A model generated the notes under the pieces. The model was not told the DNA's origin, made no database searches, and saw nothing but the letters and a program-made list of their open reading frames with translations. From NCBI GenBank assembly GCA_028868825.1, contig JAGWTU010000006.1:1-64000 (forward strand): a DNA stretch of 64,000 bases, read 5' to 3'. The stretch comes from Burkholderiales bacterium (GTDB taxonomy: Bacteria; Pseudomonadota; Gammaproteobacteria; Burkholderiales; Burkholderiaceae_C). The position numbers were made by a program, and so were the translations under genes. Positions 20,473-29,028 of this stretch are shown piece by piece (position 1 is the stretch's first letter; every line of letters begins with the position of its first letter).

Positions 20473-23223
20473 TCACTGGCCTACGCCATGGACGACCTTG
20501 GTGTCGGCGATCGCGCCGGCCTGGTGGCAGACGGTGCATTGCTCGACCGTCGCCACCGCCGTGGCGCGCGGGGCGTAGATCGAACCGCCGTTGGAGCGCA
20601 TGTGGGCGAGCGCGATCGCGTCGGCGTGGCAGGCGAAGCAGGCGCCGGCGATCGGCGAATTCACCAGGTTCGTCGGGTCGGTGACGACGCGTCCCGTCGT
20701 CAGCGATGCGGTCGGACTGGCCGGAGCGGCGCCGAAGTTGACGTCGCGCGGCAGCAGGCTGGCCGACGGATACCACGGCGCCGCCGCCGCGGTCGAAGAG
20801 GCCGTGCCGCTGGCGACCACCGGATAGAGCATGTTCGCCACCGAATTGACATCGAAGGTCGCCGCGGTCGGCGTCGCCGAATCGCTGGCCTTCGTGTAGA
20901 CGTTGCCGAAGTTGTAGGTGTTCGGCAGGTGGCATTGCTCGCAGTTCTGCAACACGCCCGGATAGGTGACCTTCGACGGGTCGAAGGTCGGGCCGCCATG
21001 CCAGTAGTAAGGGTTGGCGGCGCCGCGCATCCCCGCGGCGTGGATGCCGTGGACGATGCTGCGCGAGTCGGCGGTCCAGAAGGCGTCGCCGCTGTTGCCG
21101 CCCGTCACCGGGTTGTGGCACAGATTGCAATTGCTGCCGTCGTTGCGCTGCCCGGCGTGGAAACCTTCCTTCGTGAAGATGCCGAGCTTGTAATGGCAGT
21201 CGTTGCAACGCGCGTTGTCGACGATCGCGCGGCGCGGCGTGTAGCCCATCGCCACCTTCCAGACGACCGGCGCGGCGACGATCAGCCCGCCTGCCTTGTT
21301 GACGGCGTTGTAGGGGTAGGCCGCGAGGTTGATCTGCGTCAGCGGCGGCGTGCTGGCGATCGGGGCGTAGAGGTAGCCCACGCCCACCGTCACCATCGTC
21401 GCCTTGGCGGGGATCGTGACGCCGGTAAGTTTCACCGTGTAATAGCCGTTCGCGTCGGGCCCGCTCAGCGCGCCCGCATTCACGCCCTTGCCGCTGCCGT
21501 TCCAGATGCCCTTGAGCGGGATGTCGAAGTGCATATTGAAATCGACCGGCGCGCTGGCGTTGTCCTGCGGCACGGCGAACGCGAGCTCGATCGCCGGCGT
21601 GCCGACGAAGTTGTCGATCATCTCGGTCTTGCCCGCCGCGCTGTAGACGTTGAGCGCCACCGGGACGCCGTCCTTGATGATCTGGAATTGCGCCGACGCG
21701 ATGCCGTTGGTGACCGCCACCGCACCCAGCGCGTACCTCATCTTCGAGGCGCCCGCCGGCAGATTGTCCTGGTTGGAGGTCATCCAGGCGGCATTCGTGT
21801 AGGTCTCCAGCCCGTCGCCGGTGATCGGGTTGTGCGGGCTCGGCGGCGCCACCGGGATGTGATAGACCGGCGTCGTCGTCTCGTCGTGACACAGCGTGCA
21901 CAGCGAGTCGTTGGCTTGCGCACCGCCGACGTGGCCGATGCTCCTGCCGTCCAGCGTCGTGCCCTGCCCGGTCGCGAAGTTGATGCCGTCGTGGCAGGAA
22001 CCGCAGGCCAGCCGGCTCGGCACATTCAGGAAGTTGTTGCCCTGCGGCGTCACGTAGGCGTTGGTCGTGCCGTCGGGGTTGGTCGCCGAACCGTTGTGGC
22101 ACTTCGTGCAATTGCGCTGGTCCTGCGGGTAGGTCGTCTCGTTGTAGAGGACGCCGAACTGGTTGTAGCCCTGGTAATAGAGGTTCTCGCCCGAATGGAT
22201 CTTGTGGATCATGTTCGGGAAATTGGCCAGGGCCCGGCCCATCAGTTTCTGCGTGCTGCCGTAATAGCCGTTGGCCAGCAGCGTCGTGCCCGTGGCCGGC
22301 AGCGAATCGCCGCTGGCGTATTTCAGCTGCTCGGTGTGGCAGACCACGCACAGCTTCGTGTCCTGGATGGCCGGGAAGAAATCGGCGTGCATCGACAGCT
22401 TGCTGTGGCAGGTGTTGCAGGCCGCCCCGGCGACGATCAAACGCTGCGGGTCGGTTGCCGCGACCGACTCGCCCGTGGCCGGGATGAAGTCGTAGCTGAG
22501 GTTCGCGCTGGTCTTGGCCACCGCGCCCGTCGCGGCCTGGTTGCCGCCGACGGTGATGATGAGCCGGTGCGGCAACGTCGCGACGTAGCTGAGGTCGTCG
22601 AGGTCGGCTGCGACATGCGCCGCGTCGTAGACCGTCGCGGCGTCGGCGTAGGCCTTGGCCTTCGTGATGTCGAGAGCGAAGGTGTACGTGTAGGTGCCGT
22701 CGAGGTTGTCCTTGAGCTTGCCGTCCTTCTCGGGGTCGGGGAATCCGGGCACCGCGGTCTTGCCGGCGGCCGGCGTCGCGACGACGCCGTAATTCACCCA
22801 GCGGCTCGGACTCTTGGTCGTCGCGTCGCCCGGCACGAGCTTGGCGATGGCGAAGCCGAAATTCGGATAGCTGCCGTCGCTGGCCGCCTGGGCCAGCCCG
22901 GTCACCGGCGTGCCATGGCTGTCGGTGACGGCGAAGGTCACGATGGGCGTGCCCTTGCTCATGTCGACGCTGCTGATCGAGCCCGAGAGCGACAGCGCGC
23001 TCCATTGCGCCGAAGTCAGCTGATCGGCCTTGACCGTCACGGCGGGTGTGGCGCCGGCCGGACCCGCGGGTCCCGTCGCACCGGTTGCGCCCGTGGCGCC
23101 CGTCGCGCCCGTCGCGCCTGTCGGCCCGGCGGCCCCGTCAGAGCCGCCGCAGCCGGAGATGGTTGCTGCCAGGATCCCTGCAGCCAAGCAGCCCAGCCAC
23201 CGATTTCGAGCATTCCTGTCCAT
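20473..23223 (-). CDS. Decaheme c-type cytochrome lipoprotein, OmcA/MtrC family, with collagen-like stalk
   Basis: A 916-residue secreted lipoprotein (lipobox ISGC, Cys25). It contains exactly ten CXXCH heme motifs between about residues 268 and 900: CNTCH, CVVCH, CTKCH, CGSCH, CTLCH, CNDCH, CNLCH, CEQCH, CFACH and CTVCH. They are arranged as two pentaheme blocks separated by a beta-rich domain, the layout of OmcA/MtrC surface cytochromes that pass electrons to minerals or other extracellular acceptors. Residues 30-59 are Gly-X-Y collagen-like repeats directly after the lipid anchor, which would raise the heme domains above the membrane. No MtrA or MtrB homologue is in the window. An FNR-like box lies about 145 bases upstream. 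Confidence 0.93.
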   Translation of the reverse strand: MDRNARNRWLGCLAAGILAATISGCGGSDGAAGPTGATGATGATGATGATGPAGPAGATPAVTVKADQLTSAQWSALSLSGSISSVDMSKGTPIVTFAVTDSHGTPVTGLAQAASDGSYPNFGFAIAKLVPGDATTKSPSRWVNYGVVATPAAGKTAVPGFPDPEKDGKLKDNLDGTYTYTFALDITKAKAYADAATVYDAAHVAADLDDLSYVATLPHRLIITVGGNQAATGAVAKTSANLSYDFIPATGESVAATDPQRLIVAGAACNTCHSKLSMHADFFPAIQDTKLCVVCHTEQLKYASGDSLPATGTTLLANGYYGSTQKLMGRALANFPNMIHKIHSGENLYYQGYNQFGVLYNETTYPQDQRNCTKCHNGSATNPDGTTNAYVTPQGNNFLNVPSRLACGSCHDGINFATGQGTTLDGRSIGHVGGAQANDSLCTLCHDETTTPVYHIPVAPPSPHNPITGDGLETYTNAAWMTSNQDNLPAGASKMRYALGAVAVTNGIASAQFQIIKDGVPVALNVYSAAGKTEMIDNFVGTPAIELAFAVPQDNASAPVDFNMHFDIPLKGIWNGSGKGVNAGALSGPDANGYYTVKLTGVTIPAKATMVTVGVGYLYAPIASTPPLTQINLAAYPYNAVNKAGGLIVAAPVVWKVAMGYTPRRAIVDNARCNDCHYKLGIFTKEGFHAGQRNDGSNCNLCHNPVTGGNSGDAFWTADSRSIVHGIHAAGMRGAANPYYWHGGPTFDPSKVTYPGVLQNCEQCHLPNTYNFGNVYTKASDSATPTAATFDVNSVANMLYPVVASGTASSTAAAAPWYPSASLLPRDVNFGAAPASPTASLTTGRVVTDPTNLVNSPIAGACFACHADAIALAHMRSNGGSIYAPRATAVATVEQCTVCHQAGAIADTKVVHGVGQ
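23047..23136 (-). repeat. 9-bp tandem repeats encoding Gly-Ala-Thr collagen-like triplets
   Basis: Ten consecutive Gly-X-Y triplets (GAT, GPT, GPA) are encoded by near-identical 9-bp units of the type GGCGCGACG read on the minus strand. Such repeats can change copy number by slippage, always in frame because the unit is a multiple of three. This would change stalk length without breaking the cytochrome. Confidence 0.8.
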
Positions 23224-23364
23224 CGCACCTCCTGTTGATAGTGCACGGCATGGAATGCGGCCAGACGAATCTGGGCAGTGTCAGTGAAAAGAGCAGGCTA
23301 TCGGCAATCCACGTCGCGTTTTCTTAACTCCCGCTGCACTCTATTCGCGGTGGCGCCGAGAATA

Positions 23365-23378
23365 TTGAGGTACATCAG
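23365..23378. promoter_or_regulatory. FNR/Anr-like box upstream of the decaheme cytochrome
   Basis: TTGAGGTACATCAG matches the FNR consensus TTGAT-N4-ATCAA at 8 of 10 positions. It lies about 145-155 bases before the cytochrome start in the 243-base gap between that gene and the DUF3617-like gene. Oxygen-limited expression would fit the cytochrome's role. Not tested against a background model. Confidence 0.4.
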
Positions 23379-23466
23379 TGCAGGCGTCGGGCGGGCCGGG
23401 TCGATGGCGCCGGTGCGAAAGCCCCTTGCGCCTGCGCCTTGACCGCTCACGAGATGGCGCCGGACC

Positions 23467-24030
23467 TCAGGGACGGCCGGCGGCGGCCATCGGCTTGACC
23501 TTGCCGCAGTCGCTCTTGACGTAACGCATTTCCGATTCGCTCTGGATGTGGTGCGTCTGGCCATGGTCGACGACCGTCAGATCGCTGCGATTCGTCATGC
23601 TGTCGCCGTTCAGCGTCGACTCGCCGCTGCCCGTCGTCTTCGTGCCGCCGGACACGCAGTTGAATTCGTAGCTCATGCGGTTGCCGCTGCGACGGACGTT
23701 CGTCGGCGCGCAGGAACCATTCTTGTCGGCCACGGGTGCATCGCGCTTGGCCATCTCGGGCGTGATGCACAGCTGCATGTCGCCGCCCGCCGACACGCCC
23801 ATGCCGTGCTGGCCCATCATCGCGGCCATCTGCGCCCGCTGCTCGGGCGTCAGTTTGGCCATCTGTTCCTTCATCTTGTCGCTCATGCCGGCCATCTGCG
23901 CCGCCATGTCGCGGCCGTCGACGACGTTCTTCGCGATGTGCATTTCCCAGAGTCCCGGCTTCATGCCCGAATCGGCACAGGCGGCGCCGGCCAGGGTGAC
24001 CAGGGCGATCATCGACAGCATTCTCTTCAT
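23467..24030 (-). CDS. DUF3617-like secreted protein
   Basis: A 187-residue exported protein. A signal peptide (MKRMLSMIALVTLAGAACAD) is followed by the family opening MKPGLWEM, then a Met/Gln-rich helical insert (about residues 38-75). A conserved-type C-terminal half follows, with LCITPEMAKRD, SCAPTNVRRSGNRMSYEFNC and paired cysteines. This pattern is that of DUF3617 proteins, whose function is unknown. GGAGG seven bases before the ATG at 24030 fixes the start; an upstream in-frame start would add 14 residues without a signal-peptide logic. It lies between the HD-GYP gene and the cytochrome gene on the same strand. Confidence 0.85.
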   Translation of the reverse strand: MKRMLSMIALVTLAGAACADSGMKPGLWEMHIAKNVVDGRDMAAQMAGMSDKMKEQMAKLTPEQRAQMAAMMGQHGMGVSAGGDMQLCITPEMAKRDAPVADKNGSCAPTNVRRSGNRMSYEFNCVSGGTKTTGSGESTLNGDSMTNRSDLTVVDHGQTHHIQSESEMRYVKSDCGKVKPMAAAGRP

Positions 24031-24099
24031 TTCATTCCTCCACGATGGCATTGGAATCGTGGATTTCACCATACCCTGCCCGCGCCGACCTGCCCGGGC

Positions 24100-25365
24100 T
24101 CAGGCAGCCGCGGACTTCAGGCTGATGCAGAACAGCGCCAGCCGCTGCGCGTCGTCCAGCGGCAGTTCGCCGGCGCGCAGCATCGTCGCGCGCACGATCG
24201 TGCGCAGGCGGAAGTTCAGCTCATGCTCGATCGCCTCGACCTCGGGCGCGTCCTGCGCCGCGAGCCCCTCGCGGCCCCACAGGCCGCTGGCGATGCAGCC
24301 GGTGCGCAACCGCGCCAGCAGATGGTCGGCGAGCGCGAAGGCGGCCTTCAGCGCCGGCGATTCGGCGCTCGTCGTCAGCGCATCGACGCTGCGCTGCGTC
24401 GATTGCAGCGCGGCCTCGAGCCGGGTCTGGCGCTGGCCCACCTCGACGGCATCGGCCTGGGCGCGCAGCGGCGGCTGCGCGCGCGCGGCCTCGGCGATGG
24501 CGCCGACCCAGGTGAGATCGAATTCGCTGGGCACGACGCGCAACGCGACACTGGCATGCGCCAGCTGGGTGCCGGGCGCGCGAAGCGTGCCCAGCGCCGC
24601 CTCGGTGACGGCGAGCAGCCGGCCCAGCGGCGACACCGCCTCGCGCTCGAGCGCATGCGGGTAACCCGAGCCGTCGAGCCGCTCGTGGTGCTCGGCGATG
24701 GCGCGCGCGAGCACCTTCGGGTAGTCGGTGAGCTGGTTCAGCAGCAGCTGGCCGACATGGGGGTGGACGACGAGCTGCTGGTAGCTCTTGAAATCGAGCG
24801 TGCGGTCGGCATCGGCCTCGCCGTGGCGCGGGTCGATGTACATCTCGCCGAGGTCGTGCAGCAGGCCACCGAGCATCGCCAGGCGCTGGTCGGCGACGGT
24901 GCCGCCGTGGACGATCATCAAGGCGCCGGCCACCGCCATGGCCTGGATCGCATGGTCGAACGCACCCGGGCGCGAGGCCTGGCCGGCCGTCAGCAGCAGT
25001 TGCGCCACCGAATGCAGCGGCAGCCGCGCCGCCTCGTGGACGAGGCGCGCGCCATGCGGGCGCAGCAGCGCGGCCAGCGGGCCGTCGTCGGCGAGCAGCC
25101 GCTCGGTGGCGTCGACGAGCGACTTCGCCGTCACGCCGTCCTCGGCCATCAGGCAGCTTTCGAGCGGGTTGCGCAGCTGGCGGTCGAGCAGCTTGCGCTG
25201 CAGCGCGCCCGACACCGGCATGTCGCGCGCCCAGAGCTTGATGCCGGCAATGTCGAAGATGTCGCGCGAGGCGATGATGCTGCGCGTCTCGCTGGCCTCG
25301 AGGATCGTCGCCAGCGCATGCGGGTTGGCGGTCGAGAATTGGGTGCTGGGTGCCGGCAGGCTCAT
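24100..25365 (-). CDS. HD-GYP domain protein, probable cyclic-di-GMP phosphodiesterase
   Basis: A 421-residue cytoplasmic protein with no membrane helix. The HD-GYP core is recognisable: HDLGEMYIDP (His170-Asp171) and HHERLDGSGYP (226-236), with further metal-ligand histidines in VVHPHVGQ. The usual HDxGK is HDLGE here, so the Lys is replaced by Glu; catalytic consequences are uncertain. The N-terminal 130 residues and the C-terminal helical region do not match a sensor domain I recognise. In the family, HD-GYP enzymes hydrolyse cyclic-di-GMP and so affect motility and surface attachment. Its start lies about 100 bases from the end of the peptide transporter operon, on the same strand. Confidence 0.85.
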   Translation of the reverse strand: MSLPAPSTQFSTANPHALATILEASETRSIIASRDIFDIAGIKLWARDMPVSGALQRKLLDRQLRNPLESCLMAEDGVTAKSLVDATERLLADDGPLAALLRPHGARLVHEAARLPLHSVAQLLLTAGQASRPGAFDHAIQAMAVAGALMIVHGGTVADQRLAMLGGLLHDLGEMYIDPRHGEADADRTLDFKSYQQLVVHPHVGQLLLNQLTDYPKVLARAIAEHHERLDGSGYPHALEREAVSPLGRLLAVTEAALGTLRAPGTQLAHASVALRVVPSEFDLTWVGAIAEAARAQPPLRAQADAVEVGQRQTRLEAALQSTQRSVDALTTSAESPALKAAFALADHLLARLRTGCIASGLWGREGLAAQDAPEVEAIEHELNFRLRTIVRATMLRAGELPLDDAQRLALFCISLKSAAA

Positions 25366-25464
25366 GGCGCGTCCCCGAAAACGGAAGGTGGTCCCCCGAT
25401 ATCGGTGCGCCGGCGCCGGTCTTGATGGCGCAGAAGTAACCGGATTTGTACGCGTGCCTGCCGG

Positions 25465-26247
25465 CTAGCCCGGCCGCACGTAGCCGGCCGAGGCGCGCAT
25501 CAGCTCGCGCGTGTAGTCGGCCTGCACGCGGCTGGCGGCGAGGTCGGTGGCGGCCAGCAGTTCGACGGCGCGCCCGCCGCGCATCACCAGCAGCCGCTGG
25601 CACAGGTGGGTGACGACGGCGAGGTCGTGGCTGACCATCACGAAGGTCAGGCCGCGGCGCGCCCGCAGCGCCTCGAGCAGGTTCAGCACCTCGGCCTGCA
25701 CCGAGGCGTCGAGCGCCGAGGTCGGCTCGTCGAGCAGCAGCAGCGGCGGCTCGAGGATCAGCGCGCGCGCGATCGCCACGCGCTGGCGCTGGCCGCCCGA
25801 GAGCTGGTGCGGGTAGCGGTAGCGGAAGGCGCTGCCGAGGCCGACCTCGGCCAGCGCGCGCTCGATGCGCGCGCCGGCATCGGCGATGCGGTGGATGCGC
25901 AGCGGCTCGGCGAGGATGCGGTCGACGGTCTGGCGCGGATGCAGCGAGCCGTAGGGGTCCTGGAAGACCATCTGGACCTGGCGCGCGGTCATGCCTGGGT
26001 CGGCGCTCGCGACGGGCTTGCCGCCCTCCCCCGCCGCACCAGTGAATTCGACCGTCCCGAAGCGGCGCGGCGCCAGCCCGCAGACGGCGCGCAGCACCGT
26101 GCTCTTGCCCGAACCCGATTCGCCGACGATGCCGAAGCTCTCGCCCGGCGCGACCTCGAACGAGAGGTCGTCGACGGCCAGATGCGCGCCGTAGGCGACC
26201 TGCAGGCCCTGCACGCGCAGGCCGACGGCGGCGACGGCGGGGCTCAT
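25465..26247 (-). CDS. Dipeptide/oligopeptide-type ABC transporter ATP-binding protein (DppF-like)
   Basis: A 260-residue ATPase with Walker A GESGSGKST, signature LSGGQRQRVAIARAL, Walker B LLLLDEPTSALD and H-loop VSHD. The Q-loop FQDPYGSLHPRQTV is the DppF/OppF form. The ATG at 26247 overlaps the stop of the preceding ATPase (ATGA); an upstream ATG at 26259 is possible but would lengthen that overlap. It is the last gene of a five-gene operon (binding protein, two permeases, two ATPases) and energises import with its DppD-like partner. The specific peptide, opine or metal-complex substrate cannot be read from sequence. Confidence 0.93.
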   Translation of the reverse strand: MSPAVAAVGLRVQGLQVAYGAHLAVDDLSFEVAPGESFGIVGESGSGKSTVLRAVCGLAPRRFGTVEFTGAAGEGGKPVASADPGMTARQVQMVFQDPYGSLHPRQTVDRILAEPLRIHRIADAGARIERALAEVGLGSAFRYRYPHQLSGGQRQRVAIARALILEPPLLLLDEPTSALDASVQAEVLNLLEALRARRGLTFVMVSHDLAVVTHLCQRLLVMRGGRAVELLAATDLAASRVQADYTRELMRASAGYVRPG

Positions 26248-27098
26248 TCGTGCAGCCATTCGGGTCGACGGTCGAGCGTGGGCAGCGGATGCCGCGCCTG
26301 GTCCAGCCGCGGCAGGCAGGCGAGCAGGCCGCGCGTATACGGGTGGCGCGCCTGCGCGAGGTCGGCGGCGGCGATGGCTTCGACGACGCGACCGCCGTAC
26401 ATCACGAGCACGCGGTCGCAGAACGAGGCGACGAGGCGCAGATCGTGCGAGACGAAGATCAGCCCCATGCCGCGATCGGCGACGAGGCGGTCGAGGACGG
26501 CCAGCACCTGCAGCTGCACCGTGACGTCGAGCGCCGAGGTCGGCTCGTCGGCGATCAGCAGCTCGGGCCCGGCGATCAGCATCATCGCGATCATCGCCCG
26601 CTGGCCCATGCCGCCCGAGACCTCGTGCGGGTACAGGCGGGCGACGCGCTCGGGGTCGCGGATGCCGACGGCCTCGAGTGACTCATGCATCGCGCGCAGC
26701 GCCTCGCGCGCCGGCGCCGGGCGGTGCGCCTGCAGCGTCTCGACGATCTGCGCGCCTATCGTCATCACCGGGTCGAGAGAGTATTTCGGGTCCTGCAGCA
26801 CCATCGCGATGCGGCCGCCGCGCAGCGCGCGACGCTGGCGCGGCGGGCAGTGCAGCAGATCGATGCCGGCGAATTCGAGCCGCCGCGCGCTGACTTGGCC
26901 GCCGGGCGCCGTGAGGCCGAGGATGGCGCGACCGGTCTGGCTCTTGCCCGAACCCGATTCGCCGACGATGCCCAGCCGCTCGCGGCCGAGCGTGAACGAG
27001 ACGCCGCGCACGACCTCGGTGACGCCGCCGCCGCGCGCCGGGTAGGCGACGCGCAGGTCGTCGACGTGCAGCAGCGGCTCGGTGCTTGCAGTCATCAT
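26244..27098 (-). CDS. Dipeptide/oligopeptide-type ABC transporter ATP-binding protein (DppD-like)
   Basis: A 284-residue ATPase with Walker A GESGSGKSQ, Q-loop LQDPKYSLDPVMTIG, signature VSGGMGQRAMIAMML, Walker B LLIADEPTSALDVTVQ and H-loop VSHD. This is the DppD/OppD form, including the C-terminal region where related proteins carry a peptide-transporter Fe-S motif. That region is short here and lacks the cysteines. Start ATG 27098 overlaps the permease stop (ATGA). Confidence 0.94.
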   Translation of the reverse strand: MMTASTEPLLHVDDLRVAYPARGGGVTEVVRGVSFTLGRERLGIVGESGSGKSQTGRAILGLTAPGGQVSARRLEFAGIDLLHCPPRQRRALRGGRIAMVLQDPKYSLDPVMTIGAQIVETLQAHRPAPAREALRAMHESLEAVGIRDPERVARLYPHEVSGGMGQRAMIAMMLIAGPELLIADEPTSALDVTVQLQVLAVLDRLVADRGMGLIFVSHDLRLVASFCDRVLVMYGGRVVEAIAAADLAQARHPYTRGLLACLPRLDQARHPLPTLDRRPEWLHE

Positions 27099-28009
27099 GC
27101 AGTCGATTTCGGATCGAGCGCGTCGCGCAGCCCGTCGCCCAGCAGGTTGAAGCCGAGGCTGACGACGAAGATCGCCGCCCCCGGCGCAGCGGCGATCCAC
27201 CATTGGTCGAGCACGTAGGCGCGCGCGCCGGCGATCATCGCGCCCCATTCGGGGCTCGGCGGTTGCGCGCCGAGGCCGAGGAAGCCCAGCCCCGCGGCCG
27301 TGAGGATGATGCCGGCCATGTCCAGCGTCACGCGCACGATGACGCTCGACAGGCACAGCGGCATGATGTGGCGCAGCACGATGCGCGCCGGCCGCGCGCC
27401 GAGCAGGCGCACGGCGCTGATGTAGTCGGCCTGGCGCAGCGTCAGCGTCTCGGCGCGGGCGATGCGCGCATACGGCGGCCACGAGGTGATGGCGATCGCG
27501 ATCACGGCGTTGACGATGCCGGGGCCGAGAGCGGCGACGAAGGCCAGCGCCAGCACCAGGCGCGGGAAGGCGAGGAAGATGTCGGTGATGCGCATCAGCA
27601 CCGCGTCGACCCAGCCGCCGGCGTAGCCGGCCGTCGTGCCGACGAGCAGCCCCAGCGGCGCCGCCAGCACGGCCACGAGCGCGACGACCTCGAGCGTGAT
27701 GCGCGAGCCCCAGAGCAGCCGGCTCCAGATGTCGCGCCCCTGGTCGTCGGTGCCGAGCCAATGCGCGGCGCTGGGTGCGAGCAGCCTCGAGCCGCCGAGA
27801 TCGCCGGTGATCGGCGAGTAGGGCGCGATCAGTGGCGCCAGCAGCGCCAGCGCGACGAGCGCGACGACGATGACGAGGCCGATCAGCGCCAGCCGGTTCG
27901 CCGCGAAGCGCCGCCAGCCCGCATAGAGCCGGCCGAGCGCCGCCTGGCGCGGCGTGCGCGGGCTCTCGTCGAGCAGCCAGGCGCCGAGATCGCCGATGCC
28001 ACTGCTCAT
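27095..28009 (-). CDS. Peptide-type ABC transporter permease (DppC-like)
   Basis: A 304-residue inner-membrane protein with an N-terminal cytoplasmic segment, about six helices and the DppC landmark HWLGTDDQGRDIWSRLLWG (about 90-108). The EAA loop SAVRLLGARPARIVLRHIMP contacts the ATPases. Its ATG overlaps the stop of the DppB-like gene (ATGA) and its own stop is overlapped by the DppD-like start. Confidence 0.94.
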   Translation of the reverse strand: MSSGIGDLGAWLLDESPRTPRQAALGRLYAGWRRFAANRLALIGLVIVVALVALALLAPLIAPYSPITGDLGGSRLLAPSAAHWLGTDDQGRDIWSRLLWGSRITLEVVALVAVLAAPLGLLVGTTAGYAGGWVDAVLMRITDIFLAFPRLVLALAFVAALGPGIVNAVIAIAITSWPPYARIARAETLTLRQADYISAVRLLGARPARIVLRHIMPLCLSSVIVRVTLDMAGIILTAAGLGFLGLGAQPPSPEWGAMIAGARAYVLDQWWIAAAPGAAIFVVSLGFNLLGDGLRDALDPKSTA

Positions 28010-29028
28010 CGCGTGTCCTTCGTGCGCGGGTCGAGCAACCGGTACAGCGCGTCGCTGGCGAGATTCAGTGCGATGAACACGCTGCCCACCACCAGCGTGC
28101 CGCCGAGCACCGCGTTCATGTCGGCGTTCTGCAGCGAATTCGTGATGTACAGCCCGAGCCCCGGCCAGCCGAACACCGTCTCGGTGAGCACACTGCCTTC
28201 GAGCAGGCCGGCATACGACAGCACCACGACGGTGAGCAGTGGCACGAGCGCGTTGCGCAGCGCATGGCGCCAGACGATGCGCGCTTCCGACAGCCCTTTG
28301 GCGCGCGCCGCGACGACATATTCCGAAGCCAGCTCGCCGAGCATGAAGCTGCGCGTCATGCGGCTGATGTAGGCCAGCGAGAAATAGCCGAGCAGCGCCG
28401 CCGGCAGCACGAGATGCGAGATCGCATTGCCGAAAGCGTCCCAGCGCCCGGCCAGCGCCGCATCGACCAGCATCAGCCCCGTGGGCCGCGCGAATTCGTA
28501 GAGATAGCCGACGTCGATGCGCCCCGGCCCGCCGACCCAGCCCAGCCGCGCGTAGAACAGCACCAGCCCCATCAGCCCAAGCCAGAAGATAGGCACCGAA
28601 TAGCCGACGAGGCCCATCAGCCGCACGCCATGGTCGACGAGCCCGCCGCGCCGCACCGCCGCCCAGACACCGAACGGGATGCCGAGCCCGGCGCCGAGCA
28701 GGATGCCGCAGGTCGCGAGTTCGAGCGTCGCCGGGAAGGTGCGCGCGATGTCCTCGGTGACCGGGTTCGTCGTCAGCACCGAGACGCCGAGGTCGCCACG
28801 CAGCACCTGCGCGACGTAGCGCGCGAACTGCTGCGGCAGCGGCTTGTTCAGCCCGATTGCCTCGCGCGCGCGCTGCAGTTGCGCCTCGCTCGCGCGCTCG
28901 CCGGCCACCGCCAGTGCCGGGTCGACCGGGATCACGCGGCCGATGAAGAAGGTCACCGCGAGCAGGCCCAGATAGGTCAGCGCGACGGCCGCCAGGGTGC
29001 GCGCGATGGACAGCGGCAGGCGCTTCAA
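28006..29028 (-). CDS. Peptide-type ABC transporter permease (DppB-like), TTG start
   Basis: A 340-residue permease with six predicted helices. It has the DppB N-terminal loop with LNKPLPQQFARYV, and the EAA motif VVAARAKGLSEARIVWRHALRNALVP. There is no ATG at the start of the homologous region; the TTG at 29028 overlaps the binding-protein stop as TTGA, mirroring the ATGA couplings elsewhere in this operon. It forms the membrane channel together with the DppC-like subunit. Confidence 0.92.
   Translation of the reverse strand: MKRLPLSIARTLAAVALTYLGLLAVTFFIGRVIPVDPALAVAGERASEAQLQRAREAIGLNKPLPQQFARYVAQVLRGDLGVSVLTTNPVTEDIARTFPATLELATCGILLGAGLGIPFGVWAAVRRGGLVDHGVRLMGLVGYSVPIFWLGLMGLVLFYARLGWVGGPGRIDVGYLYEFARPTGLMLVDAALAGRWDAFGNAISHLVLPAALLGYFSLAYISRMTRSFMLGELASEYVVAARAKGLSEARIVWRHALRNALVPLLTVVVLSYAGLLEGSVLTETVFGWPGLGLYITNSLQNADMNAVLGGTLVVGSVFIALNLASDALYRLLDPRTKDTR

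Noticed and set aside
23047-23136. Short tandem repeats considered as a CRISPR-like array
   Set aside because: The unit is 9 bp without spacers and is in frame with the cytochrome, encoding Gly-X-Y triplets.
20050-23238. A 1,062-codon open frame on the plus strand opposite the decaheme cytochrome
   Set aside because: The minus strand carries a signal peptide and ten heme motifs. The plus-strand product is a repetitive Arg/Val/Gly shadow that also swallows the convincing 42-residue gene in another frame.
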